Assembly (NCBI RefSeq): GCF_001676725.1
Contig: NZ_CP016172.1
Coordinates: forward strand, 5,456,001-5,520,000
From: Bordetella flabilis
Lineage (GTDB): Bacteria > Pseudomonadota > Gammaproteobacteria > Burkholderiales > Burkholderiaceae_B
DNA: 64,000 nucleotides
Direction of reading: 5' to 3'
Shown piece by piece: positions 45,176 through 53,620 of the stretch. Position numbers and translations under genes: made by a program. The notes beneath the pieces are model-generated. The model worked only from the letters and a program-made list of their open reading frames with translations. It ran no database searches and had not been told where the DNA came from. Within the stretch, counting starts at the first letter, position 1, and each line of letters opens with the position of its first letter.

Positions 45176-46441
45176 TCAGCCGTAGAATGCCAACGCCTGG
45201 GCCAGGGCAGGCCGGGCGCGCGCAAACTCGGACAGTGGCACGCCGGCGGTGGCGGCGTCCCACGCATCGCGTATGCTTTGCACGCCCGCCGCCGCGCCAT
45301 CCGGGTGTCCAAGGATGCCGCCGCCAGACAGGAAGATCAGGTCGTCGCTGCCCAGCCCCGCGAAAGTGGGCGGCACCGTGCCCGCCCACTGGCCGGAGGA
45401 AAACACCGGCATCACCGCGTCGTCCCCGGCCATGGCGGCCAGGCAGGCGCGCGCGGACTCGATGACGCTGTCATCGCTTTCATAGAACTTCCCGGCCAGG
45501 CCATTGACGTGCAGCTGGTCGACCCCTGCCAGGCGCCACAGGGCCTGGTAGGCCGGAAAGGCGATGCCCAGCGCGGGATGGCGCGACATCATGGCCATGC
45601 CGTTGCGATGCCCATGCAGGGCAAGGGGCGTGGACCGGCGCAAGGCCTGGATCGCGCTGAAGCCGCACCAGTTCAGGCTGGCCATGACGCAGGTGCCGCC
45701 AGCCGCCTCCACGCGAGCCGCGTGCGCGCGCATGGCATCCAGGTCGTCCGAGATATTGAATGCGTACATCACCTTGCGGCCGGTGCGTTCCGCATGATTG
45801 TTGATGACCCGCATGACGGCCTCAACCCGTTTGGCCAAGGGGGAATGCGGCGGGTTGGCCATGACCTCGTCGTCCTTGATGAAGTCCACGCCGGCTTCGC
45901 ACAGGCCTGCCACGGTCTGTGCGGTCTGCTCCGGCGACATGCCGACGTTCGGCTTGATGATGGTGCCCAGGATCGGGCCAGCCGGCCGGCCGGTCAATGC
46001 GCGCGTTCCGCGTACCCCATGGCGCGGGGCGTCGAACAGGCGCACGTACTCCGGGGGCAGGTCCAGCGACAGCAGCTTTACGCCCGTCATCTCGCCCAGG
46101 TCGTAGATATTGCCGCCGACCGTGGCCGCCAGCGTCGGCAGGTTGGGCCCGACGTTATCGACCGGGAACGACACGGTAATGAGCGCCTGCTTGTAGGGGC
46201 CCTGGATCCCCCGTCTTTCCAGGAAGGCATTGGGCAGGCTGGGCGTGTCGGCCACGCCGGTCTGGCGGATGGATTGCACCACGGCCCGCGCGCGGCGGCG
46301 CAGGTCGTCGGTCTCGCCGGCCACGCGGACGAAGGTGCCGCTGGACTGCTCGCCTGCCAGCACCTCGGCGGCCTGATCTAGCGCCAGCGGGGTCTCGATC
46401 AGATAGGTTGCCCGGAAATCGCGCCGCGGGGTGTCGGTCAT
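45176..46441 (-). CDS. RuBisCO-like protein (form IV), probable sugar-acid decarboxylase or transcarboxylase
   Basis: The 421-residue product has the full RuBisCO large-subunit fold but is not a CO2-fixing enzyme. Conserved are GTIIKPNVGMSP with Lys163, and DFIKDDEVMANPP with Lys189, Asp191 and Glu192, the metal site that uses a carbamylated lysine; also HGHRNG, HVNGLAGKF, and the phosphate-loop FLSGGGILGHPDGAAAG. Loop 6 reads FSSGQWAG: the lysine essential for carboxylation is Gln351. Such RLPs decarboxylate or transcarboxylate phosphorylated oxo-acids, and the DUF1537 kinase just downstream would supply the phosphate. The start at 46441 begins at the family N terminus; the frame continues upstream without family features. 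Confidence 0.9.
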   Translation of the reverse strand: MTDTPRRDFRATYLIETPLALDQAAEVLAGEQSSGTFVRVAGETDDLRRRARAVVQSIRQTGVADTPSLPNAFLERRGIQGPYKQALITVSFPVDNVGPNLPTLAATVGGNIYDLGEMTGVKLLSLDLPPEYVRLFDAPRHGVRGTRALTGRPAGPILGTIIKPNVGMSPEQTAQTVAGLCEAGVDFIKDDEVMANPPHSPLAKRVEAVMRVINNHAERTGRKVMYAFNISDDLDAMRAHAARVEAAGGTCVMASLNWCGFSAIQALRRSTPLALHGHRNGMAMMSRHPALGIAFPAYQALWRLAGVDQLHVNGLAGKFYESDDSVIESARACLAAMAGDDAVMPVFSSGQWAGTVPPTFAGLGSDDLIFLSGGGILGHPDGAAAGVQSIRDAWDAATAGVPLSEFARARPALAQALAFYG

Positions 46442-46478
46442 GGTGATGCGAGTCCTTCGATGGAAAGTGGCATTGCGC

Positions 46479-47018
46479 CTAAAGCGTGGAAAGATCGGGG
46501 AAGGGACGCACCGGGTCGCGGCCATCCCAGCCGACCGACGCTTCGCGGATCAGGCGGAACAGGCGTCCCTTGGGACCGGCGATTTCCGACAGCTCGATGA
46601 CCGTGCCGGGGTGGGTTTCGGTTTCGTAATAGACATAGCGGCCGCGCTCGCCCACCTCGCCGCTCATGCCGACCTTGAGCCCCTGCCCGGCCAGGCGCCG
46701 CACGTCGTCGTCGAAGGTTTCGGTCCAGTACGCCAGGTGCTGCAACCCCGTCCGGCCCGCGTCCAGGAAGGCCTTGTACATGGAGGGCGCGTCATTGCGC
46801 TGCTGGATCAGCTCGATCTGCAAGGGACCGGAATTGGCCAGCGCCACCGACACCTCGATCGGCGACGGCTGTCCCCGGTACATGAAGTTCCTGACCGGGA
46901 CGCGCTCCGCGTAAAACCACGGGCCGATGCCCAGCGTCTCGCTCCAGTGACGCATCTCCTTCTGGATGTCGTGCACGACGTATCCCGCCTGCCGCACCTC
47001 GCCGAACCAACGACTCAT
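46479..47018 (-). CDS. VOC-family (glyoxalase-like) metal enzyme
   Basis: The 179-residue product has the vicinal-oxygen-chelate fold: AGYVVHDIQKEMRHWSETLGIGPW with a His ligand, LANSGPLQIELIQQRNDAPSMY with a metal-ligand Glu, TGLQHLAYWTETFDDDVRRLAGQG with a His ligand, and ETETHPGTVIELSEIAG with the last Glu. Members isomerise, cleave or epimerise small oxo-compounds. It lies between the TRAP membrane gene (13 bases) and the RuBisCO-like gene (37 bases), so it probably acts on the imported acid before the kinase and RLP steps. The exact reaction cannot be read from the sequence. Confidence 0.8.
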   Translation of the reverse strand: MSRWFGEVRQAGYVVHDIQKEMRHWSETLGIGPWFYAERVPVRNFMYRGQPSPIEVSVALANSGPLQIELIQQRNDAPSMYKAFLDAGRTGLQHLAYWTETFDDDVRRLAGQGLKVGMSGEVGERGRYVYYETETHPGTVIELSEIAGPKGRLFRLIREASVGWDGRDPVRPFPDLSTL

Positions 47019-47031
47019 GTATCCACCTCGA

Positions 47032-48912
47032 TCAGAGAAAGCCCGTGGAGATCCACGGAACGAATGCCACCACGAGCACGCCCACGGCCAGCGCGCCCAG
47101 GTAGGCCCACATATGCGGCATGGCCTCGTCCGGACTGACCTTGCCGATGGCGCAGGCGCCGTAGTAACCCACGCCGAAAGGCGGCGCGAACAGGCCCAGG
47201 CCCATGGAGAGAATCACCACCATGGCGTAGTGCACCTCGTTCACCCCGACCGCGCGCGCGATGGGAAACAGCAAGGGGCCGAACAGGACAATGGCCGGGA
47301 TGCCCTCCAGTACGCTGCCCAGGATGACGAAGGCCACGATGGACACCAGCAAAAACCCTGTCGTGCCGCCGGGCATGCGGCGCATGAACTCGGCCAGGTC
47401 CTGCGAAAAGCCGGATTGCGTCAGGCCCCAGGCCATGGCGGTGGCCGCCCCCACGATGAAGATGATGGCGCCCGCCAGCGCGGCCGTATCGACCAGCATC
47501 GACGGCACGCGGCGCCAGTCGAAACGGCGATACACCAGCAGGCCGGCCAGCACCGAATACGCGATGCCGATGGTCGAGACCTCGGTGGCGGTGGCCACGC
47601 CCTCCACCACGGCCGCGCGGATCAGGAAGGGCAGCAGCAGCGCCGGCACGGCCACCATCAGCAGTCGCGCGATCTCGCGGCCCGTGGCGCGCCGTACGCC
47701 GGACAGGTCTTCGCCACGGCTGCGGCGCCAGACGATGACGGCCAATGCCAGCCCCAGCGCCACGCCGGGCAGCATGCCGCCCGTGAAAAGCGCCGCGATC
47801 GATACGCCGGTCACGGAGCCGATGGTGATCAGCACGATGCTGGGGGGAATGGTTTCCGTCTGCGCCCCGGTGCAGGACAGCAGCGCCGCCAGGTTGCCGG
47901 GGCGCGCGCCCCGTTGCTTCATTTCCGGAAACAGCGCCGGCGCGACAGCCGCCATATCGGCGACCTTGGATCCCGAAATCCCCGACACCAGGTACATCGC
48001 GCCGATCAATACATAGGACAGGCCGCCCCGGACATGGCCAAGCAGGCTGGCGAGGAAGCCGATCATGGCGCGCGCCATGCCCGTCATCTCGATCAGCAGA
48101 CCCAGCAGGATGAACATCGGCACGGCCAGCAGGATCAGGTGCGACATGCCCTCATCCATGCGTCCCACCACGACCATCAAGGGCGTGTGGGTCGTCAGCG
48201 CCAGGTAGCCGAAGGTCGCCAGCGCGAACGAAAACGCGATGGGCACGCCCAGGAACACATTGGCGGCCACCACGCCGACGAAGAAGACCACCAGGTTCGC
48301 CTTGCCCAGCGTGGCGAGCAGCGGCTGCGCCAGCATGAACAAGCCCACGATGGCGGCCACCACGGCCAGCGCCGTCGCCACCTGCCGCCACGATCCCGCG
48401 CGTAGCAGCCGCAGCAGGGCGAACAGGATCATCAGCCCGAAGCCGGTCGGCAAGGCCGCGGCGCGCCAGGCGTTGGAGATCTCCAGCGCCGGCGTGGTGA
48501 CGATGGCTTCTTCGGCGGCGTACTCCCAGGCATGGGGCAGCACCATCAGCATGAAACACAGGGACGCGGCGATGGCGACCAGGTCCAGCAGCGCGCGCGT
48601 GGCCGGGGTGGCGCGCGACAGCAGCGCCGTCATGCGCATGTGCTCGCCACGCCGCAGCGCCACGACGGCGCCCAACATGGAAAGCCACAGGAACAGAATG
48701 GACGCCAGCTCGTCCCCCCACACCAGCGGCGCATGGAAGACGTAGCGCGCGATCACGCCCGCCAGCAGGACGGCGATTTCCGCGAGCACCAGCAGGGCGG
48801 CGGGGATATCCACCGCCAGGCCCAGGCCGCGCTCCATGGCACCGAAGAAGCGCGCCGCCGCACTGGCGGGCGTCGCCGGGGCTTGCGCGGAGAGGAAACC
48901 GGCCGCTTGCAT
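47032..48912 (-). CDS. Fused TRAP transporter membrane protein (DctQ-DctM)
   Basis: The 626-residue inner-membrane protein joins the small and large membrane parts of a TRAP transporter. Residues 1-190 are DctQ-like (VLAEIAVLLAGVIARYVFHAPLVWGDELASILFLWLSMLGAVVALRRGEHMRM), and about 205-626 are DctM-like (FFVGVVAANVFLGVPIAFSFALATFGYLAL, VPMFILLGLLIEMTGMARAMIGFLASLLGHVRGGLSYVLIGAMYLVSGISGSKVADMAAVAPALFPEM, LEGIPAIVLFGPLLFPIARAVGVNEVHYAMVVILSMGLGLFAPPFGVGYY). The ATG at 48912 follows AGGA. It works with the receptor encoded 98 bases upstream and uses a sodium gradient, as is usual for the family. Confidence 0.93.
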   Translation of the reverse strand: MQAAGFLSAQAPATPASAAARFFGAMERGLGLAVDIPAALLVLAEIAVLLAGVIARYVFHAPLVWGDELASILFLWLSMLGAVVALRRGEHMRMTALLSRATPATRALLDLVAIAASLCFMLMVLPHAWEYAAEEAIVTTPALEISNAWRAAALPTGFGLMILFALLRLLRAGSWRQVATALAVVAAIVGLFMLAQPLLATLGKANLVVFFVGVVAANVFLGVPIAFSFALATFGYLALTTHTPLMVVVGRMDEGMSHLILLAVPMFILLGLLIEMTGMARAMIGFLASLLGHVRGGLSYVLIGAMYLVSGISGSKVADMAAVAPALFPEMKQRGARPGNLAALLSCTGAQTETIPPSIVLITIGSVTGVSIAALFTGGMLPGVALGLALAVIVWRRSRGEDLSGVRRATGREIARLLMVAVPALLLPFLIRAAVVEGVATATEVSTIGIAYSVLAGLLVYRRFDWRRVPSMLVDTAALAGAIIFIVGAATAMAWGLTQSGFSQDLAEFMRRMPGGTTGFLLVSIVAFVILGSVLEGIPAIVLFGPLLFPIARAVGVNEVHYAMVVILSMGLGLFAPPFGVGYYGACAIGKVSPDEAMPHMWAYLGALAVGVLVVAFVPWISTGFL

Positions 48913-49010
48913 GGGAAGAATCCTGTCGCTGGGTGTCTGGGCCGGCCGCCCGCGCCTTGAGGGTGAGCGGGCCGGTGGGGGCGGGCGAGTCGGAAGGAAG
49001 CGCGGCTGGC

Positions 49011-50027
49011 CTACGCCAGCTTGCCGACGGTTTCTTCGAGCAGGCCCCAGGCCTGGTCGCCGAACTTGCCGCGCCATTCCTCATAGAAGCCGGCCTGCCG
49101 CAATTGCGCCTGGAACGTCGCGGCGGCAGGGCGGTTGAACTTCAGGCCCTTGGATTCCAGGTCGGTCTGGATCGACTGGTTCATCTGCTTCAGGTCCTCG
49201 CGCTGCAGCATGCCGGCATCGTTGAACGCGGTTTCGAACAGTCGCTGCAGTTCCGGCGGCAGGCGCCGGAAGGCGCGCCCGTTGGCGATGAACCAGTAGC
49301 CGTCCCAGATGTGGTTGGTGAGCGAGCAATACTTCTGCACTTCGTACAGCTTGGCCGCCTGGATAATCGGCAAGGGGTTTTCCTGCGCATCGACGATACG
49401 CGTCTGCAAGGCTGAATAGACTTCGCTGAACTGCAGGCTGGCGGGCGCGGCCGACAAGGCCTTGAACATGGAGATCGACAGCGGGCTCACCGGCACGCGG
49501 ATCTTGGTGCCGTCCAGGTCAAGCGCCTGGTCGATGGGTTTGCTGCTGGTGGTGATCTGGCGGAAACCGTTGTCCCACATCTTCTCGAACGCGTACAGAT
49601 TGGCCTTGGCGATCTTCTCCCGCACATGCGTACCCAGCGGGCCGTCCATGGCTTTCCACACCTGGCCGTAGTCGGAGAACGCGAAGCCCACCGCATTGAT
49701 GGCCGCCACCGGCACCACCGTGGCGATGACCAGGGCCGACGGCGTGAACAGTTCGATGCCGCCGCTGCGTACCTGCGACAGCATGTCGGTGTCCCCGCCC
49801 AGCTGGTTGTTGGGAAATATCGTCACCTCCAGCCGCCCGTTCGATTCCCTGCGGATACGGTCCACCGCTTCCTGCGCACGCTTGTGCAGCGGATGCGTCA
49901 TCGGCAGGTTATGGGCGTACTTGTATGAAAACTCGGCGCCGGCGCGGGCCAGGCGCGGCACGCCCAGGGCAAGCAGCGGGCTTGCCGCCATCGCGCGCAG
50001 GACACTGCGGCGGGTGATCGTGGTCAT
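49011..50027 (-). CDS. TRAP transporter receptor, DctP-like
   Basis: The 338-residue periplasmic receptor starts with a twin-arginine-like signal (MTTITRRSVLRAMAASPLLALGVPRLARA), followed by the TRAP pattern FSYKYAHNLPMTHPLHKRAQEAVDRIRRESNGRLEVTIFPNNQLGGDTDMLSQVRSGGIELF, IRVPVSPLSISMFKALSAAPASLQFSEVYSALQTRIVDAQENPLPII. The invariant Arg that contacts the substrate carboxylate is in the KIRVP segment. It is the first gene of the operon running through the RLP and kinase genes, and a LysR gene diverges 99 bases away. The ligand should be a carboxylic acid, possibly a branched sugar acid. Confidence 0.93.
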   Translation of the reverse strand: MTTITRRSVLRAMAASPLLALGVPRLARAGAEFSYKYAHNLPMTHPLHKRAQEAVDRIRRESNGRLEVTIFPNNQLGGDTDMLSQVRSGGIELFTPSALVIATVVPVAAINAVGFAFSDYGQVWKAMDGPLGTHVREKIAKANLYAFEKMWDNGFRQITTSSKPIDQALDLDGTKIRVPVSPLSISMFKALSAAPASLQFSEVYSALQTRIVDAQENPLPIIQAAKLYEVQKYCSLTNHIWDGYWFIANGRAFRRLPPELQRLFETAFNDAGMLQREDLKQMNQSIQTDLESKGLKFNRPAAATFQAQLRQAGFYEEWRGKFGDQAWGLLEETVGKLA

Positions 50028-50126
50028 GGTTGTCTCCTTCGCGCCGGTACGAGTTCTTGTGCGGCTGCCGGAAATTTACCGTGGCGACTAGAATCGGAGA
50101 AGCCGAAAATTTGGATCGATTAAGCG

Positions 50127-51083
50127 ATGAAAGAGATAAATCTCTCGACGCGGAACCTGCGCGCTTTCCTGTGCCTTGTGGAGCAGCGCAGCTTCACCCG
50201 GGCCGCGCGCCAGTGCCATCTTTCGCAGTCCGCGTTCAGCGCATTGATCCGCACCATCGAGGATGCCCTGGGCCACCGGCTGTTCGATCGCGATACCCGC
50301 AATGTGGAGTTGACGCCGCAGGGCCGGTTGCTGGAAGCATCCGCGCGCCGCGTGCTGGACGACTTCGACGGCATGATCGACGACTTCCGCGGGCACGCCA
50401 TGCTGGACAAGGGACGTGTTTCCATTGCCGCCCTGCCCTCCATTGCATCGGGATGGCTGCCCGGCGTCTTCGCCGAATTCCGCGGGCGGCATCCGGGCAT
50501 CGAACTGGAGCTGGCCGATGTCCTGTCCGCTCCGTGCCTGGAACGCGTGCGCGCCGGCAAGGCCGACCTGGCGCTGGCCTCGTCAGGCGTGCCCGCGCAG
50601 GACCTGGACGCCCGCCTGCTGTGCGACGACCGCTTCCACCTGGTGTGCCGCGCCGATCATCCACTGGCGCGGCAGCGCGAAGTCGGGCTGCCCGACCTGT
50701 CGGCCGCCCCCTTCATCCATCTGGCGCGCTCGCACAGCGTGCGCTTGCAACTGGAACGCGCCTTCCATCCTTACCCGATGAAGACGGTGATGGAGGTCGA
50801 ACAACTGGCCACCGTGACCGGCATGATCGCGGCGGGAATCGGCATCACGGTGGTGCCGGCCTTGACGCTATACGAATTCGAAAGGCCGAACCTGGTCAGC
50901 CGGCCCTTGAAGATACCGGGACTGGTCCGCCGGATCTACCTGGTGACGCGCCGCGGCTTGACCCTGCCACCTGCCGCCCAGCGCCTGCACGCCCTGATGC
51001 TGGAACGTCGCCCCAGGCCGCCGCGCGCGGCGCCATCGCGAACGGCGGCCGCGCCGTCGGCGCGGCGCCGTGCCGGCAGCTAG
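50127..51083 (+). CDS. LysR-family regulator of the TRAP/RLP operon
   Basis: The 318-residue product has a standard winged helix (LSTRNLRAFLCLVEQRSFTRAARQCHLSQSAFSALIRTIEDALGHRLFDR, residues 6-55) and an effector domain with VSIAALPSIASGWLPGVFAEFRGRHPGIELEL and VTGMIAAGIGITVVPALTLYEF. The last 30 residues are Arg/Pro/Ala-rich. It diverges from the TRAP receptor gene across 99 bases, the usual layout for a LysR activator of the neighbouring operon. Its stop overlaps the stop of the convergent isomerase gene within a shared CTAG. Confidence 0.9.
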   Translation: MKEINLSTRNLRAFLCLVEQRSFTRAARQCHLSQSAFSALIRTIEDALGHRLFDRDTRNVELTPQGRLLEASARRVLDDFDGMIDDFRGHAMLDKGRVSIAALPSIASGWLPGVFAEFRGRHPGIELELADVLSAPCLERVRAGKADLALASSGVPAQDLDARLLCDDRFHLVCRADHPLARQREVGLPDLSAAPFIHLARSHSVRLQLERAFHPYPMKTVMEVEQLATVTGMIAAGIGITVVPALTLYEFERPNLVSRPLKIPGLVRRIYLVTRRGLTLPPAAQRLHALMLERRPRPPRAAPSRTAAAPSARRRAGS

Positions 51084-51757
51084 CGGCTATCGGCGGCCGC
51101 CCGCGCCGCCCATTGCACGGCATCTTCGACGCGGTCGTTGCCCCAGAACATTTCGGTACCGGCGAACATCATGGGAGCGCCGAATATGCCGAGGGACTGT
51201 GCCCGCTCGACCTGCGCGCGCAAGGCCTGCTTGACCGCATCGGTCCTGGCTTGCGCGAGGACCGGCTCGGGCTCCACGCCCAGGGCGCGCAGGCGGTCGC
51301 GTACGACCTCCTCCTGCTGGATCTCCAGGTCATCGACGAAGTTGGCGCGGAACATTTCCAGGCAGAACGCCTTGCCCCAGTCCGCATCCAGGCCGATCAG
51401 CGCCACGCGCGAGGGCAGCACGCCCATGCGGGGGAATGCGGTCGGCCGGCGATAGCGGATGCCGTACTTGTCAGCCAGGCGCGCCACCTCGCGCATCATG
51501 TATTCGCCCTTGTCGGGGAACAGGCGAAAGGGCGAATCGCTCCAGCCGCGGGCCTGGAATATGGGCCCCAGCAAGAAAGGCCGGTAGGTCACCGTCACGC
51601 CCTGCGCGGCGGCGATCGCCTCGATACGCTCGATCGCCAGAAAGCTGTAAGGGCTGGCGAAATCGAACCACAACTCCATCGCCGGACCGCCGGCATCACC
51701 GCCCACGCCGTGCGGCGCCGCCGGTTGCCGCGCTTGGTTTCCCTGAACTTGCGCCAT
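51080..51757 (-). CDS. 2-Hydroxychromene-2-carboxylate isomerase-like (DsbA/GST kappa fold)
   Basis: The 225-residue product fits the NahD family: AMELWFDFASPYSFLAIERIEAIAAAQGVTVTYRPFLLGPIFQARGW (residues 26-72), with the Ser of ASPYS in the place of the thiol-binding residue, MGVLPSRVALIGLDADWGKAFCLEMFRANFVDDLEI, and the C-terminal cis-Pro block FGAPMMFAGTEMFWGNDRVEDAV. Family members use glutathione to isomerise naphthalene breakdown products, but relatives with unknown substrates are common. The ATG at 51757 follows GGGAGAAGAC. No other aromatic-ring genes are adjacent, so the function is open. Confidence 0.87.
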   Translation of the reverse strand: MAQVQGNQARQPAAPHGVGGDAGGPAMELWFDFASPYSFLAIERIEAIAAAQGVTVTYRPFLLGPIFQARGWSDSPFRLFPDKGEYMMREVARLADKYGIRYRRPTAFPRMGVLPSRVALIGLDADWGKAFCLEMFRANFVDDLEIQQEEVVRDRLRALGVEPEPVLAQARTDAVKQALRAQVERAQSLGIFGAPMMFAGTEMFWGNDRVEDAVQWAARAAADSR

Positions 51758-51906
51758 GTCTTCTCCCATAGTCGGACTTCTGGTTTGCCGGCGTCGCGCG
51801 CGTTGCACGGGCCGGCTCGGACCGCTTCGACCGCGGGCTGCCCGGTCGACGCTCGCCAGGTCCGGTCCGCCTGCTCCAACGACTTTCCGGCCGACGTTCG
51901 ACCCGC

Positions 51907-52968
51907 TCAGCCTACTTCCACGCCCGGTTCCCCGGCCGACATTTCGCCGACGATGGCGGCCTGCGTGAATCCCTGGACGGCCAGAACCTGCAAGGCGGCG
52001 TCGGCCGTCTCGCGATCGCAAGCCACCAGCAGGCCGCCGGAGGTCTGCGGATCGGTCAGCATGGCCCGCGCGACCTCATCCACCGCCGCGCCCAGCGCCA
52101 CCGCTGCGCCATAAGAGGCCCAGTTACGGCCCGAAGCCCCTGTGATCATGCCGGCCTGCGCCAGCGCCTGCACCTGGGGCAGCCAGGGCAGCGCGGACCA
52201 GCGCAGCCGTGCGCGCAATTTCGCGCCGCGGCTCATTTCCAGGGCGTGGCCCAGCAGGCCGAAGCCCGTCACGTCAGTGATGGCGTGCACGCCGGGCAGC
52301 GCCGCCAGCGCCGGCCCCGGGGTATTCAGCCGCGTCGTGCTGTCGATCATGGCCGCGTAGCCGGCGGCATCCAGCTGGCCTTTCTTCAATGCGGCCGACA
52401 GGATGCCCACGCCCAGCGGCTTGCTCAGGATCAGGACGTCGCCCGCGCGCGCGTCGGCGTTGCGCTTGACGCGGTCCGGATGGACCAGGCCCATGGCCGC
52501 CAGCCCGTAGATAGGTTCGACGGAATCGATGGTGTGGCCGCCCGCCACCGGAATGCCGGCCTGGGCGCACACATCCTGCCCGCCCCGCAGGATCTCCGCG
52601 ATGACTTCGCGCGGCAATACATTGATCGGCATGCCGACGATAGCCAGCGCCATGATCGGTGTCCCGCCCATCGCATACACATCCGACAGCGCATTGGTCG
52701 CCGCGATGCGGCCGAAATCGTAGGGGTCGTCGACGATGGGCATGAAGAAGTCCGTCGTCGCGATCAGCGCCTGTTCGTCGTTCAGCCGGTACACCGCCGC
52801 GTCGTCCGCGGTCTCGGTGCCCACCATCAGGCCGGGAAAGGCTTGCGCGGGCGTGAAGCGCGCCAGCAGGTCGGCCAGCACGCCGGGGGCGATCTTGCAG
52901 CCGCAGCCGCCGCCGTGCGACAGCGACGTCAACCGGGGCGCGCCGGTGGCGCTTGCGTCTTGCGTCAT
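51907..52968 (-). CDS. selD: Selenide, water dikinase
   Basis: SelD makes selenophosphate from selenide and ATP for selenocysteine and selenouridine. The 353-residue product has the catalytic loop SHGGGCGCKIAP with Cys22, Cys24 and Lys25; Cys22 takes the place filled by Sec in some species. Further marks are GTETADDAAVYRLNDEQALIATTDFFMPIVDDPYDFGRIAATNALSDVYAMGGTPIMAL, GGHTIDSVEPIYGLAAMG, SKPLGVGILSAALKKG, DVTGFGLLGHALEM and TDPQTSGGLLVAC. The length is normal. No selA, selB or mnmH gene is in this window, so which selenium product it serves cannot be told here. Confidence 0.97.
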   Translation of the reverse strand: MTQDASATGAPRLTSLSHGGGCGCKIAPGVLADLLARFTPAQAFPGLMVGTETADDAAVYRLNDEQALIATTDFFMPIVDDPYDFGRIAATNALSDVYAMGGTPIMALAIVGMPINVLPREVIAEILRGGQDVCAQAGIPVAGGHTIDSVEPIYGLAAMGLVHPDRVKRNADARAGDVLILSKPLGVGILSAALKKGQLDAAGYAAMIDSTTRLNTPGPALAALPGVHAITDVTGFGLLGHALEMSRGAKLRARLRWSALPWLPQVQALAQAGMITGASGRNWASYGAAVALGAAVDEVARAMLTDPQTSGGLLVACDRETADAALQVLAVQGFTQAAIVGEMSAGEPGVEVG

Positions 52969-53134
52969 GAAGGGTCTCCAAGGAACCGGAAAAGCATATC
53001 ACCGGCGCGCGGCGGCCCCGGCCCGGCCGCCCGCCTGGGCCATCGCCCCTTACGAAGAACCCCCAAATAGGCCTACTATCATGGTCCTCGATGATCTCAG
53101 CGCCGCGCCGGGCGGCATCCCGCTGTCGAACGCC

Positions 53135-53599
53135 ATGACGACTCTGCTTCCCGATTGCCCGCTCTGCCAGCAGCCTGGCGGCGCCGTGCTCTGGCAAGGC
53201 ACCCACCTGCGCGTGGTCGAGGTGGAAGACCCCGATTACCCGGGCTATACCCGTGTGATCTGGAATTCCCATATGCCGGAAATGACCAGCCTGTCGCGCC
53301 ACGGCCGCGAACTGATGATGGAGGCGGTCTGGCGCATCGAGGAAGTGCAACGGGAAGTCCTGCACCCCGACAAGATCAACGTTGCCTCGCTCGGCAACAT
53401 GGTCCCCCACCTGCACTGGCACGTTATTCCCCGCTGGCGCGGCGACCGGCATTTTCCCGACGCGGTATGGGCGCCGGCACGCATCGCGCCGGGCCAGGAA
53501 CCGCCGGACTGGGCGCCCCGCATGGCACGCATCCAGGGCGTGATGCAACGCTACCGCAACCAGTTGCTCGACGCCATGAATGCCATGCCGCGCCATTGA
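53135..53599 (+). CDS. HIT-family protein
   Basis: The roughly 154-residue product is a histidine-triad hydrolase or transferase acting on nucleotide conjugates. It has CPLCQQPGGAVLWQGTHLRVVEVEDPDYPGYTRVIWNSHMPEMTSL, and the triad MVPHLHWHVIPRW, which follows the form HxHxH with spacers. The start is uncertain: MTTLLPDCPLC at 53135 looks right by homology, while the ATG at 53081 adds 18 residues; neither has a strong ribosome site. It diverges from selD across about 165 bases and is followed 21 bases later by a small secreted protein gene. Confidence 0.87.
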   Translation: MTTLLPDCPLCQQPGGAVLWQGTHLRVVEVEDPDYPGYTRVIWNSHMPEMTSLSRHGRELMMEAVWRIEEVQREVLHPDKINVASLGNMVPHLHWHVIPRWRGDRHFPDAVWAPARIAPGQEPPDWAPRMARIQGVMQRYRNQLLDAMNAMPRH

Positions 53600-53620
53600 A
53601 CTCCTGACCGCGCAATCGCT

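Noticed and set aside
45176-46441. True RuBisCO large subunit
   Set aside because: The loop-6 lysine is replaced by Gln and no small subunit, phosphoribulokinase or carboxysome gene is nearby.
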